In this document: in pieces, positions 49,106-58,499 of the stretch
How the letters are laid out: the number at the start of each line of letters is the position of its first letter
How positions within the stretch are numbered: the first letter of the stretch is position 1
Assembly (NCBI RefSeq): GCF_001905595.1
Contig: NZ_LIXI01000006.1
Span: forward strand, 310,001-374,000
Origin: Streptomyces sp. CB00316
GTDB lineage: Bacteria; Actinomycetota; Actinomycetes; Streptomycetales; Streptomycetaceae
DNA length: 64,000 bases
Direction: 5' to 3'
Notes under the pieces: generated by a model
Told to the model about the DNA's origin: nothing
What the model saw: only the letters and a program-made list of their open reading frames with translations
Databases searched by the model: none
Program-made: the position numbers and the translations under genes

Positions 49106-50476
49106 TCAGTGGCCGGACGACGCCTTGCCCGCCCCGGCCTTGAGCGCCACGAGCACCGGCACGACCAGCGGGTGGTGGACCGCCGTCCGCAGCCGGGGCG
49201 TCCAGCCGGCGCCCTCCGTGAGGTGCTCGCCGGGCACACCCGCGTTGTGCACGGCGATCAGGTCGGTCTTCTGGCCGTTGACGTAGTTGTTCCCGGCCGT
49301 GAGCGAGGACTCCGACCACTTCTTCAGGATCGTCGCCCGGTCGACCTCCCTCGTGAGCGTGAACGCGTTGTGCTCGGCCACCAGTTGGGACTCGGCGCCG
49401 ATGCCGTACGTGTAGCCGTACGCGCTTCCCGTCGTCGCGACGAAGTGGTTGTTGTACGAGTCGACCTGGCCGAACCGCACGCGCGGCGCCCGCTCCTTGA
49501 CGTCCTTGAAGAGGTTGTGGTGGAGGGTGACACGGAGCTTGCCCCGGTCGCTGGCGCCCGCACCGTCGCTGTTGCCGATGAGCATGGTCTTGTCGTGGTC
49601 CTTGAGGACGTTCCACGAGACGGTGACCAGGTCGGCGCCGCGCACGATGTCGAAGAGCCCGTCGTGCTGCTGGTAGACCTGGCCGAAGTAGTGGGGCTGG
49701 TCGGCGTCGGGCCGGCCGCCGTCGCTGAAGGTGTTGTGGTCGACCCAGACATGACGGGAGCCGTACACGACGAGGTTGTCGTACTCCGCGTTCCAGGCGC
49801 CCCCGGCCCCGTCCGTGGGGTCCCACTGGGGGAAGCAGTCGTAGGTGTCCTCGAAGGTGATGTTGCGGATGATGACGTTGGAGACGTCTCTCACCTGGAG
49901 CCCGGCCCCGATGATCTTCGGGTCCTTCCCCACGCCGATCAGGGTGGTGTTGGAGGGGACCTTGATGTTGACGGCCGCCGCCTGCTTCTTCGCGGAGGCG
50001 ACGCGAGCGTCCTCCAGCGGGCCCGAGGGGACCGCGTCCCGGCCCCAGACCTCGGGGTCGTAGGCGGCGAGGTACTTCTCCAGCGTGTAGCCGCCGGTCT
50101 GGTACCGCTCGCAGCCGATCGGTGTGCCGGCGGCGTCGGAGTTGCCGTGCACGGTGCCGGAGACCCTGACGATCTTCGGCGCGTCGCCCGCCTCCGCGAA
50201 GGCGGCGATGAGCTCGGCCCGGTTGGTCACGGTGTAGACGTGGGCGGGGGTGGCGTCGGCGCCGCCGGTGGTGGAACCCTCGGCGGCGGCCCAGCCGTCC
50301 CCGGCGGGCAGAACGGCGCGCTCGACGCCGGTGCTGTGGTGGGTTCCCCGGTGGCTTCCCTGGTGCAGCGGGTGCGGGGTGGCCTGGGCCGGGGCGCTCA
50401 TGACGAGGGCCAGCGAGGCGCAGCCCAGGACCACGGCGATGGCGCGGGTGCGGGTGTGGCGCGTGCGTGCGGGCAT
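49106..50476 (-). CDS. Secreted PL1 pectate lyase
   Basis: A 456-residue secreted PL1 pectate lyase, distinct from the one at 46 kb. The signal peptide ends near PAQA (about residue 32). The beta-helix domain has HVWVDHNTFSDGG, YYQQHDGLFDIVRGA-like repeats, and the catalytic-type KERAPRVRFGQVDSYNN (about 355). A C-terminal carbohydrate-binding domain is absent. ATG 50476 follows GAAGGA. With the esterases on either side it forms a pectin backbone degradation set. Confidence 0.92.
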   Translation of the reverse strand: MPARTRHTRTRAIAVVLGCASLALVMSAPAQATPHPLHQGSHRGTHHSTGVERAVLPAGDGWAAAEGSTTGGADATPAHVYTVTNRAELIAAFAEAGDAPKIVRVSGTVHGNSDAAGTPIGCERYQTGGYTLEKYLAAYDPEVWGRDAVPSGPLEDARVASAKKQAAAVNIKVPSNTTLIGVGKDPKIIGAGLQVRDVSNVIIRNITFEDTYDCFPQWDPTDGAGGAWNAEYDNLVVYGSRHVWVDHNTFSDGGRPDADQPHYFGQVYQQHDGLFDIVRGADLVTVSWNVLKDHDKTMLIGNSDGAGASDRGKLRVTLHHNLFKDVKERAPRVRFGQVDSYNNHFVATTGSAYGYTYGIGAESQLVAEHNAFTLTREVDRATILKKWSESSLTAGNNYVNGQKTDLIAVHNAGVPGEHLTEGAGWTPRLRTAVHHPLVVPVLVALKAGAGKASSGH

Positions 50477-50505
50477 GACGAATCCTTCTCTGTCGTCGAG
50501 GAGAA

Positions 50506-50588
50506 AAGGGAGGGAGGAAGGCGGGAGGAAGGTGGGAGGAAGGTGGGAAGGAAGGCGGGCAGGAAGGCGGGCAGGAAGGCGGGAAGCG
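50506..50588. repeat. Purine-rich degenerate tandem repeat
   Basis: About 80 bases of nearly pure G and A on the plus strand, made of 10-12-base units such as GGAGGAAGGTG and GGCAGGAAGGCGG. It fills the gap between the acetylesterase stop (50595) and the pectate lyase start. Confidence 0.8.
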
Positions 50589-50594
50589 CGGCTG

Positions 50595-51431
50595 TCAGGC
50601 CGTCGCCGGCCAGCTGATCCACTCCGCCGGGACCGGTTCGTCCAGGCGGCGGAGATCGCGGGCGGCGAGCACGCCCTCATCCCGCAGGGCGCGGGCCGTC
50701 ATCCGGGCCACCTCGACGGCGCCCACCGGCCTGAAGTGGGTGTTGTCCTGGACGCCGTCGGGGTGGTTGGGCGATTCACCCGGCTCCAGCCACAGGAAGT
50801 ACGGCTCGGTGCCGTCCGGGCCGAGCTCCTGCCAGCGGGCGAGGGAGTGCGCCTGGAGGTCGAGCAGCGGAACGCCCTCCTCCACCGCCAGGGCGCGCAT
50901 CGCCGCCGGGTACGCGCCGAGGCTGGGCCGGGCGGTGCCGTCGGCGGCGAACCGGCGGCGCTCGACCGAGGTGACCAGCACCGGCCGCGCGCGCCGTGCG
51001 CGGGCGCCCTTCACGTACTGGCGCAGGTACTCCTGATAGGTGGTGTACGGGTCCGTCCCGCGGGCCGGGTCCTCGGTCTTCTGGTCGTTGTGGCCGAACT
51101 GGACGAGGACGAGATCGCCGGGGCGGACCTCGGCGAGGAGCGCGGCGAGGCGGCCTTCGTCGATGAAGCTCTTCGAACTGCGGCCGTTCACCGCGTGGTT
51201 GGCGACCCTGAGGCGCGGGGCGAGGAAGAAGGGGAGCGCCATGCCCCACCCCGTCTCGGGCGCGGCGGAGGCGGGTTTCGGGGCGGCCGTGGAGTCGCCG
51301 GCGATGTGGACCGTACGGGGGCGGGGCCCGCCTCCCCCGCCCCCGCCGCCGTGGGCGAGCGCGGGGGTGGCGGCGAGGGCGAGGGGCAGGGTGAGCAGAG
51401 CGGTGGCGGTCTGTCTACGGGTGAGTGACAC
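50595..51431 (-). CDS. SGNH-family rhamnogalacturonan acetylesterase-like
   Basis: A 278-residue secreted SGNH hydrolase. The signal region covers about residues 1-27, ending TPALA, followed by a Gly-rich spacer. Catalytic blocks are AGDSTAA (nucleophile Ser, about 47), the NHAVNGRSSKSF Gly, FGHNDQ (Asn) and the C-terminal DNTHF Asp/His. This arrangement matches rhamnogalacturonan acetylesterases, which deacetylate pectin side regions. I chose GTG 51431 to begin just before the signal; upstream codons are not supported. Confidence 0.88.
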   Translation of the reverse strand: MSLTRRQTATALLTLPLALAATPALAHGGGGGGGGPRPRTVHIAGDSTAAPKPASAAPETGWGMALPFFLAPRLRVANHAVNGRSSKSFIDEGRLAALLAEVRPGDLVLVQFGHNDQKTEDPARGTDPYTTYQEYLRQYVKGARARRARPVLVTSVERRRFAADGTARPSLGAYPAAMRALAVEEGVPLLDLQAHSLARWQELGPDGTEPYFLWLEPGESPNHPDGVQDNTHFRPVGAVEVARMTARALRDEGVLAARDLRRLDEPVPAEWISWPATA

Positions 51432-51564
51432 GGGAGGGGCTGCCTCTCTCGGGGAGGTGCACACGTGCTCGGGAGAGGGACCGGCGGCGGAGCGCGACCC
51501 GGACCGCCGCCGGTCCCCCGTCATGGGGAGGGGGACCAGCGGGACACGGCGGACGGCTGCCGGG

Positions 51565-52902
51565 TCAGCCGTTGCCGATCTCCTTCCACTCCTTGTTGGC
51601 GGCGTTCAGCTCCTCGGCCATGCCGTCCAGGAACGCCTTGGCCGTGATCTTGCCGAGCAGCACCTTCTGGAACTCCGGCTCGTTGTCGGCCTTGCTGATG
51701 TTGTTCCAGTCGGGCAGGTAGTACGGCAGGTCGACGATCTTCGTGGAGCCGTCGGTCAGGGTCTTCGCTGCCAGCGCGGTCGACTCGGCCTCGTTGATCC
51801 ACGGGTCCTTCGCCGCTTCGGTGTTGGCCGGGATGGCACCGGCCGACTCGTTCCACTTGCTGTTGGACTCGTGGGAGGCGGCGAACTCGATGAACTTCCA
51901 GGCCGCGGTCTTGTTCCGGCTCGACCGGAAGAGGCCGAGACCGTCGACGGGGTTGGAGACCTGTACGCGGGTGCCACCGTCCCCGATGGGGGCGGGGATG
52001 CCAGCGAACTTGTCCTCGCCGAGGGCCTTGAGGTGGTCCTGGTAGGAGCCGAGGTTGTGGCTGAGCATGCCGATCGTGCCGGTGTCCCACTGGGCCACCA
52101 TCTTGGTGAAGTCGTTGTTGACGTCGGCCGCGGGCGTGGTCCGCTTGTACAGCCCCGCGTACTTCTCCAGCGCGGCCACGTTCCTGGGGTCGTTGAGCGT
52201 GGTCCTGTCACCGTCCCAGAACTCGGTGATGCCGGACTGCCCGTAGATCGCGTCCAGCGCCTGGGCGATGGAACCGGCGCCGCCGCGGATCGTGTAGCCG
52301 AACTTGTTGTTCTTGGCGTCGGTGAGCTTGTCGGCCGCCGTGTAGAACTTGGCCCAGGTGTCGGGGGCTTCGAGCCCGGCCCGGTCGAACAGGTCGGTGC
52401 GGTACCAGAGCACGCCGTTGTTCGCGGACGTCGGTACGGAGTAGATGTCGTCGCCCCGGCCGGCCGCCGCGCGGACGCTCTCGACCATGGACTCGACGAG
52501 CTTGCCCTGGAGCGCCGAGCCCTCCAACCGCTCGTTGACCGGCTCCAGGGCTTCCTGCGACACGATGTTGGCCAGGTAGGCCGTGCCGACCCCGCCCACG
52601 TCGGGCAGCCCGCCGCCCGCGATGGCGGTGTCGTACTTGGACTGGACGTCGGCGATCGGGACCGGGACGTACTTGACCTTGATGTCCGGGTTCTGCTTCT
52701 CGAAGTCCTTGATGATCTCGGTCCAGATGGCGGTGCGCGGACCACCGTTGTTGTCCCAGAAGGTGATCTCGCCCTTCCCGCTGCCTTCCGTGCCGGACCC
52801 GCTGCCGTCGTCGCCGCACGCGGTGGCCGTCAGCGCGAGCACTGCGGTGAGGGAGACAGCGGCGGCCGCGCCGCGCCCCCGCTGTGTCTTCGAGATGTTC
52901 AT
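51565..52902 (-). CDS. ABC transporter sugar-binding lipoprotein
   Basis: A 445-residue extracellular solute-binding protein (family 1). The signal ends in the lipobox region LALTATAC (about residue 29). The mature part shows TFWDNNGGPRTAIW and the family C-terminal helices. It should bind pectin- or hemicellulose-derived oligosaccharides for the two permeases at 56.5-58.4 kb. Its ATG overlaps the GH43 stop (ATGA), so it is the last gene of a six-gene coupled operon. The order is unusual because binding proteins normally come first. Confidence 0.92.
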   Translation of the reverse strand: MNISKTQRGRGAAAAVSLTAVLALTATACGDDGSGSGTEGSGKGEITFWDNNGGPRTAIWTEIIKDFEKQNPDIKVKYVPVPIADVQSKYDTAIAGGGLPDVGGVGTAYLANIVSQEALEPVNERLEGSALQGKLVESMVESVRAAAGRGDDIYSVPTSANNGVLWYRTDLFDRAGLEAPDTWAKFYTAADKLTDAKNNKFGYTIRGGAGSIAQALDAIYGQSGITEFWDGDRTTLNDPRNVAALEKYAGLYKRTTPAADVNNDFTKMVAQWDTGTIGMLSHNLGSYQDHLKALGEDKFAGIPAPIGDGGTRVQVSNPVDGLGLFRSSRNKTAAWKFIEFAASHESNSKWNESAGAIPANTEAAKDPWINEAESTALAAKTLTDGSTKIVDLPYYLPDWNNISKADNEPEFQKVLLGKITAKAFLDGMAEELNAANKEWKEIGNG

Positions 52903-54491
52903 CGTCGGCTCTTCTCTGTGGTGAGGTTTCTGCTGCGGAATGCGGTGAAACGACCCGTTCCTGCGGGGCCTGTTCCGGCGGGGCCCGTCCCGGCCGGTGC
53001 GGTGGCGAAGAGGCCGAGGAGGGCCCCGACCCAGCGCCAGGGGGTGGCGGCGAAGACCGGGCCCGAGGGCCGGAACCCGTCGCCGGTGTCGGCGGAGAAC
53101 CGGCAGCGCGCACCCGCCGTGACCTCGACGCGCAGCCGGGCCCGTCCACCGGGGGACGCGCGGGGCTCGGCCGCGTCCCGTTCCCGTAGGGCGACGCTTT
53201 CGGCGAAGCGGTGCACAAGGAGCGGCGTCCCGTCCGCCCCGGCCTCCAGACCGATCCAGCTGAAGGCGTCCCCGAGCACGGCGAGCCCGGCCTTGGCCCC
53301 CGGCTCGTCGCTGTCCAGCGCGAGGTCCACCTCGACGGTGAACTCCTCGGCGGGCAGGCGCTGGACCAGAACGCTGGGCAGCAGCCGCAGGTCGTGCGCG
53401 TACGCCGTCCGTACGCAGGTGAGCCGCAGCCCGTCTTCCCCAGGCGCCCCTCCGACCCAGCCGGGGTCGGGGTTGGCCGTCCACTGCCACTGCCTGCCGG
53501 GCCGGCCGCCGGGGAAGTCGTCGTCGACGGCGGGTGCCGTCACCGCCTGCTCGGGGGCGGCCGGCTTGGTGTGCACGGAGACGGGTTCGCCAGCGTCGCC
53601 GATGACGGGCCAGCCCTCGGCGTCCCAGCGCATCGGCTGGAGGTGGACGACCCTCCCGTACGCTCCCCGCGCCTGGAAGTGCAGGAACCAGTCCTCCCCC
53701 GCGGCCGTCCGCACCCAGGCGCCCTGGTGGGGGCCGTTGACGCCGGTACGGCCTTGGGCGAGGACGACGCGTTCCTCGTACGGGCCGGAGAACTCGCGCG
53801 ACCGGAAGGCGCCCTGCCAGCCGGTCTCCACTCCCCCGGCCGGGGCGAAGATCCAGAAGTGGCCGTCATGGCGGTAGAGCTTGGGGCCTTCGAGGGTGAA
53901 CCAGCCGGGGAGCTGGTCACCGTCCACCAACGTCGCTCCCGCGTCGAGCAGTTCGCGGCCGTCCGGGCTCATCCGGTGGCCGGTGAGGCGGTTCTTGATG
54001 CCGGAGCGGGACTTGGCCCAGGCGTGCACGAGGTAGGCCTCGCCGGTCTCCTCGTCCCACAGGGGGCAGGCGTCGATGAGCCCCTGGCCCGCCTTGAGCA
54101 GGTGCGGCGCACTCCAAGGGCCTTCGACGCGCGGGGCGTTGACCTGCTGGATACCGTGGTCGGGGTCGCCCCAGAAGATCCAGAACCGTCCGCCGTGGTG
54201 GCGCAGCGAGGGGGCCCAGACGCCGCGGTCGTGGCGGGGGGCGGCAAAGTCGGCGGCGGGTTCGAGCCGGTCCAGCGCGTGCCCGACGAGCGTCCAGTTG
54301 ACCAGGTCGCGGGAGTGCAGGAGCGGCAGGCCGGGGGCGCGGCCGAAGCTGGACGCGGTGAGGTAGTGGTCGTCGCCGACGCGGACGACATCGGGGTCGG
54401 ACCAGTCGGCGTTCAGGACGGGGTTGCGGTAGGTGCCGTCACCGAGGTCGGCGGTCCAGGGGCGGCCCCCGGCCTGACCGCGCCGGCTCAC
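52899..54491 (-). CDS. GH43-family glycosidase
   Basis: A 530-residue cytoplasmic glycoside hydrolase of family 43 (beta-xylosidase/arabinofuranosidase type). The five-blade catalytic domain covers about residues 15-310: base Asp in NADWSDPDVVRV, the pKa-modulating Asp in DACPLW, and acid Glu in FTLEGPKLYRHDG. A beta-sandwich C-terminal domain (about 340-520) is typical of subfamilies with a concanavalin-like module. No signal peptide, so it acts on imported oligosaccharides. The GTG overlaps the stop of the upstream gene (GTGA). Confidence 0.9.
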   Translation of the reverse strand: MSRRGQAGGRPWTADLGDGTYRNPVLNADWSDPDVVRVGDDHYLTASSFGRAPGLPLLHSRDLVNWTLVGHALDRLEPAADFAAPRHDRGVWAPSLRHHGGRFWIFWGDPDHGIQQVNAPRVEGPWSAPHLLKAGQGLIDACPLWDEETGEAYLVHAWAKSRSGIKNRLTGHRMSPDGRELLDAGATLVDGDQLPGWFTLEGPKLYRHDGHFWIFAPAGGVETGWQGAFRSREFSGPYEERVVLAQGRTGVNGPHQGAWVRTAAGEDWFLHFQARGAYGRVVHLQPMRWDAEGWPVIGDAGEPVSVHTKPAAPEQAVTAPAVDDDFPGGRPGRQWQWTANPDPGWVGGAPGEDGLRLTCVRTAYAHDLRLLPSVLVQRLPAEEFTVEVDLALDSDEPGAKAGLAVLGDAFSWIGLEAGADGTPLLVHRFAESVALRERDAAEPRASPGGRARLRVEVTAGARCRFSADTGDGFRPSGPVFAATPWRWVGALLGLFATAPAGTGPAGTGPAGTGRFTAFRSRNLTTEKSRR

Positions 54492-55342
54492 CGGGTCACC
54501 GCCGCGCGCGCGTACCCGGCAGCGGTCGCCCGGTCCAGCGCGCCGTCCGCGACGACGGTGATGATCCGGCGTACGACGGAGGACCCGGCGGGCACCGGCA
54601 GCCGCTCCTTGGCCGCGAGGGAGGAGCCGACGCCCGGGTACTCGGCCGTCCGCACGAACCACGGGTCGCGCCGGGTCTCCTCGGTCGCCCCCACGAACAC
54701 GAGGGTCCAGCCGGTCCCGGCGAGGGCCAGCCAGTCGGCCGTACGACCGTGGACCTCCCCCTCGCCCTCACGCGTGGCGGTGAACACGGTGGGAGCGGCG
54801 GCCTCCTTGGGGGCGCGCCAGAAGAATCCGCCGTACCCGGCTCCCGGGCGGCCGTTGGTGGCGGGGCTGCCGATGGAGAGGTCCGTGTCCCCGTGGTTGG
54901 TGAGCACGAAGGAGAGGTCCAGCTCCCAGGCGCGACCGTCGATCCGGGTCGCGGTGACCGTCCGGTGCTCGCGCAGGAGTTCACCGCCCGCCGCCTCCCA
55001 GCCCAGCTCCTGGGTGAAGCCGTCCGGGCTGCGGTGCGGGCGGGCGAGGTGGCGCTGGACGCCGTGGTTGTCGAGCGCGGTGGGGCCCCGGCCCCGTACG
55101 AAGGTGCGGCCGCCCCAGAAGTTGTACCCGGCCACATCGGGCACGGCGACCGAGACGCCCAGGTGGTGGACGTGGTCGGCCGGGCGCTCCTCGGTGACGG
55201 TGACCCCGCCGAGGGTGGTCACGGGGTGGAGGCGGGGGCGGTCGGCCGCGCCGGGCCCGTAGCCGTAGTGCGCGACGGTGGTGGTGCCGCAGGCGAGGGT
55301 GGCGGGGAGGTCGGGGAACGGGGCCGTGGCGTGGCCGGTCAT
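54488..55342 (-). CDS. PmoA-like (DUF6807) protein
   Basis: A 284-residue protein of the PmoA/DUF6807 family. Features include RPRLHPVTTLGGVTVTEERP, DHVHHLGVSVAVPDVAGYNF and GGRTFVRG. These proteins often occur beside Gfo/Idh oxidoreductases in sugar-use operons; their reaction is not established. Both ends overlap neighbours by four bases (ATGA with the oxidoreductase, GTGA with GH43). Confidence 0.85.
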   Translation of the reverse strand: MTGHATAPFPDLPATLACGTTTVAHYGYGPGAADRPRLHPVTTLGGVTVTEERPADHVHHLGVSVAVPDVAGYNFWGGRTFVRGRGPTALDNHGVQRHLARPHRSPDGFTQELGWEAAGGELLREHRTVTATRIDGRAWELDLSFVLTNHGDTDLSIGSPATNGRPGAGYGGFFWRAPKEAAAPTVFTATREGEGEVHGRTADWLALAGTGWTLVFVGATEETRRDPWFVRTAEYPGVGSSLAAKERLPVPAGSSVVRRIITVVADGALDRATAAGYARAAVTR

Positions 55343-56541
55343 GGGGTGGCACCCGCACTCACCCGGGCCCAGGGGGCGCCCAGCTCGGAGAAGAGGCTGA
55401 GGGACTCGGCCCCGGCGGCGACCAGGGCGTCGATGCCGGGGACGACCCGCCGTGCCCCGCCGCCGGGCCCGTCGTACCGGGTCGCCCAGGCGCCGGCGGG
55501 CAGCGGTACGGGCTCGGGGGCCGTACGCACGGCTTCGACGACCCGCATGAACGCCCCCGTGCACGCGGGCGGCGCCAGGAGCGGCGTGCCGTGCTCCAGG
55601 TGGTCGGCGAGGTTCTCCAGGAGGTCGGTCCGGCCGTGGACCGTCTCCTCGGGGCCGTGTCCGGCGCGCTGGAGAAGGACACGGTCCTGCTTGTACCAGA
55701 AGGTGATCCGGCCCCGCTCGCCGTGGACCATGACGTACGGCTCCCCGGCCTGTTCGGCGCAGAGGGTGACGGCGACGGTGACGGGCAGCCCGTCGGTGGT
55801 GGTGATCCGAACGCTGCTGGTGTCGTCCGCCTCGATGTCGTTGGCCCGGAAGAGCTCGGCCTCGATGGACGCCACGTCCTCGGCCCTTCCCGCGCAGGCG
55901 AGTTCGAGCGCGGTGGCCACGGCGTGCGCCAGCGGGTTGGTGAGGACGCCGTCGACCACGTCCGTGGCCCCGAGCCTGCGCCGCCCGGCCCACGGTGCCC
56001 GCCGGTAGTAGGCGTCGTCGCGGACCCACGCCCCGGCTGCGCCGATGCCGGTGACGTTGCCGATGGCTCCGGTGCGTACGAGCTCGCGGATGACGGGCAG
56101 GGCGTGCGACCCGAACGACTGGAACCCCACCTGGCAGGCGACGCCGGCCTGCCGGACCCCTTCGGTCATGCGCGCGTAGTCGGCCCAGGTCGCGGCGGGC
56201 GGCTTCTCCAGCAGGAGGTGGACGCCGCGGGCGGCGGCGGTCAGGGCCAGGTCGGTGTGGGTCTGGATGGGGGTGCAGATGATGGCGGCCCGGGCTCCGG
56301 TGGAGGCGAGGAGCGCGGCGAAGTCGTCGGACTGCTCGGGCGGTTCGTGACCACCGGAGACGGCACCGAAACCGGAGTCGGCGAGCTCTTGCGTGCTCAG
56401 CGGCTCCAGCTCGCAGATCCCGGCCAGCCTGACCCGGCCCAGGTGCTGGAGCCGGCGGAGGTTGGCGAGGTGCCAGCGTCCGTGCCCCCGGGCACCGGCC
56501 AGGACGACGGGGACGGGAGCGGTCGTACGCGTCGCGGTCAT
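55339..56541 (-). CDS. Gfo/Idh/MocA-family oxidoreductase
   Basis: A 400-residue NAD(P)-dependent sugar oxidoreductase. The Rossmann region reads VVLAGARGHGRWHLANL. The family motif is LLLEKPPAATW (EKP, about residue 114). The C-terminal substrate domain has a DVVDGVLTNPLAHAV stretch in the place of the usual Gly-x-x-x-Asp/His region. It could oxidise arabinose or another imported sugar. It overlaps its neighbours on both sides (ATGA). Confidence 0.88.
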   Translation of the reverse strand: MTATRTTAPVPVVLAGARGHGRWHLANLRRLQHLGRVRLAGICELEPLSTQELADSGFGAVSGGHEPPEQSDDFAALLASTGARAAIICTPIQTHTDLALTAAARGVHLLLEKPPAATWADYARMTEGVRQAGVACQVGFQSFGSHALPVIRELVRTGAIGNVTGIGAAGAWVRDDAYYRRAPWAGRRRLGATDVVDGVLTNPLAHAVATALELACAGRAEDVASIEAELFRANDIEADDTSSVRITTTDGLPVTVAVTLCAEQAGEPYVMVHGERGRITFWYKQDRVLLQRAGHGPEETVHGRTDLLENLADHLEHGTPLLAPPACTGAFMRVVEAVRTAPEPVPLPAGAWATRYDGPGGGARRVVPGIDALVAAGAESLSLFSELGAPWARVSAGATP

Positions 56542-57452
56542 CCCTTCACCGCCCCGGCGCTGAAGCCCGTGATCAGCCACTTCTGGATGAAGGCGAAGAC
56601 GATCACCACGGGCACCGCCGCGATGACCCCGCCCGCCGCGAGCGCGCCCAGGTCGACGCTGTCCGCGCCGATCAGGGTGTTGAGGCCGACCGGGATCGTC
56701 TGCTTGTCCTGCTCGCTCAGGAACATCAGCGCGAACAGGAAGTGGTTCCAGCTGTGGACGAAGGCGAAGGAGCCGACCGCGATCAGCCCGGGCCGCAGCA
56801 GCGGCAGCACGACCGTGCGGAAGGCGGTGAAGCGCGAGCAGCCGTCGACCCAGGCGGCCTCCTCCAGGGAGACCGGGACGTTCTTGATGAACCCGCTGAT
56901 CAGGATGATCGACAGCGGGAGCTGGAAGACCGTCTCCGCGATGACGACGCTCCCCAGCGAGTTGATCATCTGGAGGTTCCGGAAGATCTCGAAGAGCGGC
57001 ACGAGCATCAGCGCGCCCGGGATGAACTGCGAGCAGAGCAGCGCCAGCATGAACGCGCCCTTGATCTTGAAGTCGAACCGGGCGAGCGCGTAGCCGCCCG
57101 CCAGGGCGACCACGGTCGTGGCGATGAGGGTCGCGACCCCGACGATCATGCTGTTCTGGAAGAAGACGGCGAAGCTGCGCTCGTTCCAGACCTTGGAGAA
57201 GTGCACGCCGGTCATCGGCCAGGGCACCAGCGAGGTGGAGCCGGCGGGCCGTACGGCGAACAGCAGCATCCAGTAGAACGGGATGAGCGTGAACAGCAGG
57301 TAGAGGCCGAGCGGCAGATAGATCTGCCACCGCGGTACGTCGTCGAAGGCGCGCTCACGCGCGGCGCGGCGGCGCGAGGAGGGCGGCGGGGGCGTGCTGT
57401 GGGACGCGGTCCGCTGGGCGGTGCCGCGCTTCTCCGTGAGTACGACGCTCAC
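56538..57452 (-). CDS. Carbohydrate ABC permease (MalG type)
   Basis: A 304-residue inner-membrane permease with six helices. The EAA loop reads LEEAAWVDGCSRFTAFRTVVLPLL (residues about 205-230). The N-terminal 40 residues are cytoplasmic and Arg/Ser/Pro-rich. It partners the MalF-type protein directly upstream through a GTGA overlap. No ATPase gene is present in the operon, so the shared MsiK-type ATPase of Streptomyces is probably used. Confidence 0.93.
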   Translation of the reverse strand: MSVVLTEKRGTAQRTASHSTPPPPSSRRRAARERAFDDVPRWQIYLPLGLYLLFTLIPFYWMLLFAVRPAGSTSLVPWPMTGVHFSKVWNERSFAVFFQNSMIVGVATLIATTVVALAGGYALARFDFKIKGAFMLALLCSQFIPGALMLVPLFEIFRNLQMINSLGSVVIAETVFQLPLSIILISGFIKNVPVSLEEAAWVDGCSRFTAFRTVVLPLLRPGLIAVGSFAFVHSWNHFLFALMFLSEQDKQTIPVGLNTLIGADSVDLGALAAGGVIAAVPVVIVFAFIQKWLITGFSAGAVKG

Positions 57453-58402
57453 TTGTGGTCGCCTCCGAACTTGCTCAGGCGCAGATACGCGATCGAACAG
57501 AAGAGGAGGATCACGAAGGCGACGGTGGTGAGCGCGGAGGCGTACCCGAAGTCGTGGCCCTCGATCCCGGTGTTGGCGACGTAGAGCGGCAGGGTGGTGG
57601 TCACCCCGGCGGGCCCGCCGCCGGTGAGGGTGTAGAGGAGGTCGACGTTGTTGAACTCCCAGACGCCGCGCAGCAGGGTGGCGAGGATGATCGCGTCCCG
57701 CAGGTGCGGCAGCGTGATGTGGAAGAACTGCCGCAGCCGGCCCGCCCCGTCGACGGACGCCGCCTCGTACAGCTCCTTGGAGACGGACTGGAGGTCGGCG
57801 AGGATGAGGATCGCGAAGAAGGGGACCCCGCGCCAGAGTTCGGTGACGGTGGCCGCCCAGAAGACGGTCCCGGTGTCCGAGAGGACCGAGGTGCCGTACT
57901 CGCCGATCCCGGCGTCGGCGAGGTAACGGCTGAAGCCGGTCGAGGAGTTGTAGAGCAGGATCCAGATGGTGCTGGTCAGCACACCGGAGACGGCCCAGGG
58001 CGAGAAGACCATGGCGCGGGAGATGCCGCGCCCGATGAAGGTCTGGTTGACGATCAGGGCGAGCGCGAGGCCGAGGAGCAGTTGCAGCGTGACCTGGGTG
58101 AAGACCCACTGGGCGCTGAAGCCGAGCGCCGGCCAGAACTGGTCGTCCTCGGTGAAGATCCGCCGGAAGTTGTCGAGCCCGGCGAAGCCGTTCCGCCACG
58201 GCTTGGTGACGTTGTAGTTCTGCAGGCTGTAGTAGAAGACGCTGATCACCGGGTAGGCGATGAAGCCCAGCATCAGCAGGCCCGCGGGCGCGATCAGCAG
58301 ATACGGCAGGCGGCGGGGGCTCGCCGAACGGCGCCGGGGCGCCTTGGGCGCCTCGGTCGGCGGGGGCTGCGGCGGTGTGGCCACGGCTGCGGATGGGGCC
58401 AT
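57449..58402 (-). CDS. Carbohydrate ABC permease (MalF type)
   Basis: A 317-residue permease with six hydrophobic helices. The EAA loop is KELYEAASVDGAGRLRQFFHITLPHL (about 210-235). It has a Pro-rich cytoplasmic N-terminus. It is the first gene of the six-gene operon (permease, permease, Gfo/Idh, PmoA-like, GH43, binding protein). A LacI-type operator lies 98 bases upstream. Confidence 0.93.
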   Translation of the reverse strand: MAPSAAVATPPQPPPTEAPKAPRRRSASPRRLPYLLIAPAGLLMLGFIAYPVISVFYYSLQNYNVTKPWRNGFAGLDNFRRIFTEDDQFWPALGFSAQWVFTQVTLQLLLGLALALIVNQTFIGRGISRAMVFSPWAVSGVLTSTIWILLYNSSTGFSRYLADAGIGEYGTSVLSDTGTVFWAATVTELWRGVPFFAILILADLQSVSKELYEAASVDGAGRLRQFFHITLPHLRDAIILATLLRGVWEFNNVDLLYTLTGGGPAGVTTTLPLYVANTGIEGHDFGYASALTTVAFVILLFCSIAYLRLSKFGGDHK

Positions 58403-58499
58403 GACGCGTCTCCGATCTCTGGGAAGTGCTGGGGGCGCTTCTCTGCGAAGTGCTGGGTGCGCTGGGTGCGTTGCCTGCGCCCGTCGGCCTCGCAAGGAT

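Noticed and set aside
52903..53490. Upstream extension of the sugar-binding protein
   Set aside because: The extension is antisense-like Arg/Pro sequence over the GH43 gene; signal peptide and lipobox place the start at 52902.
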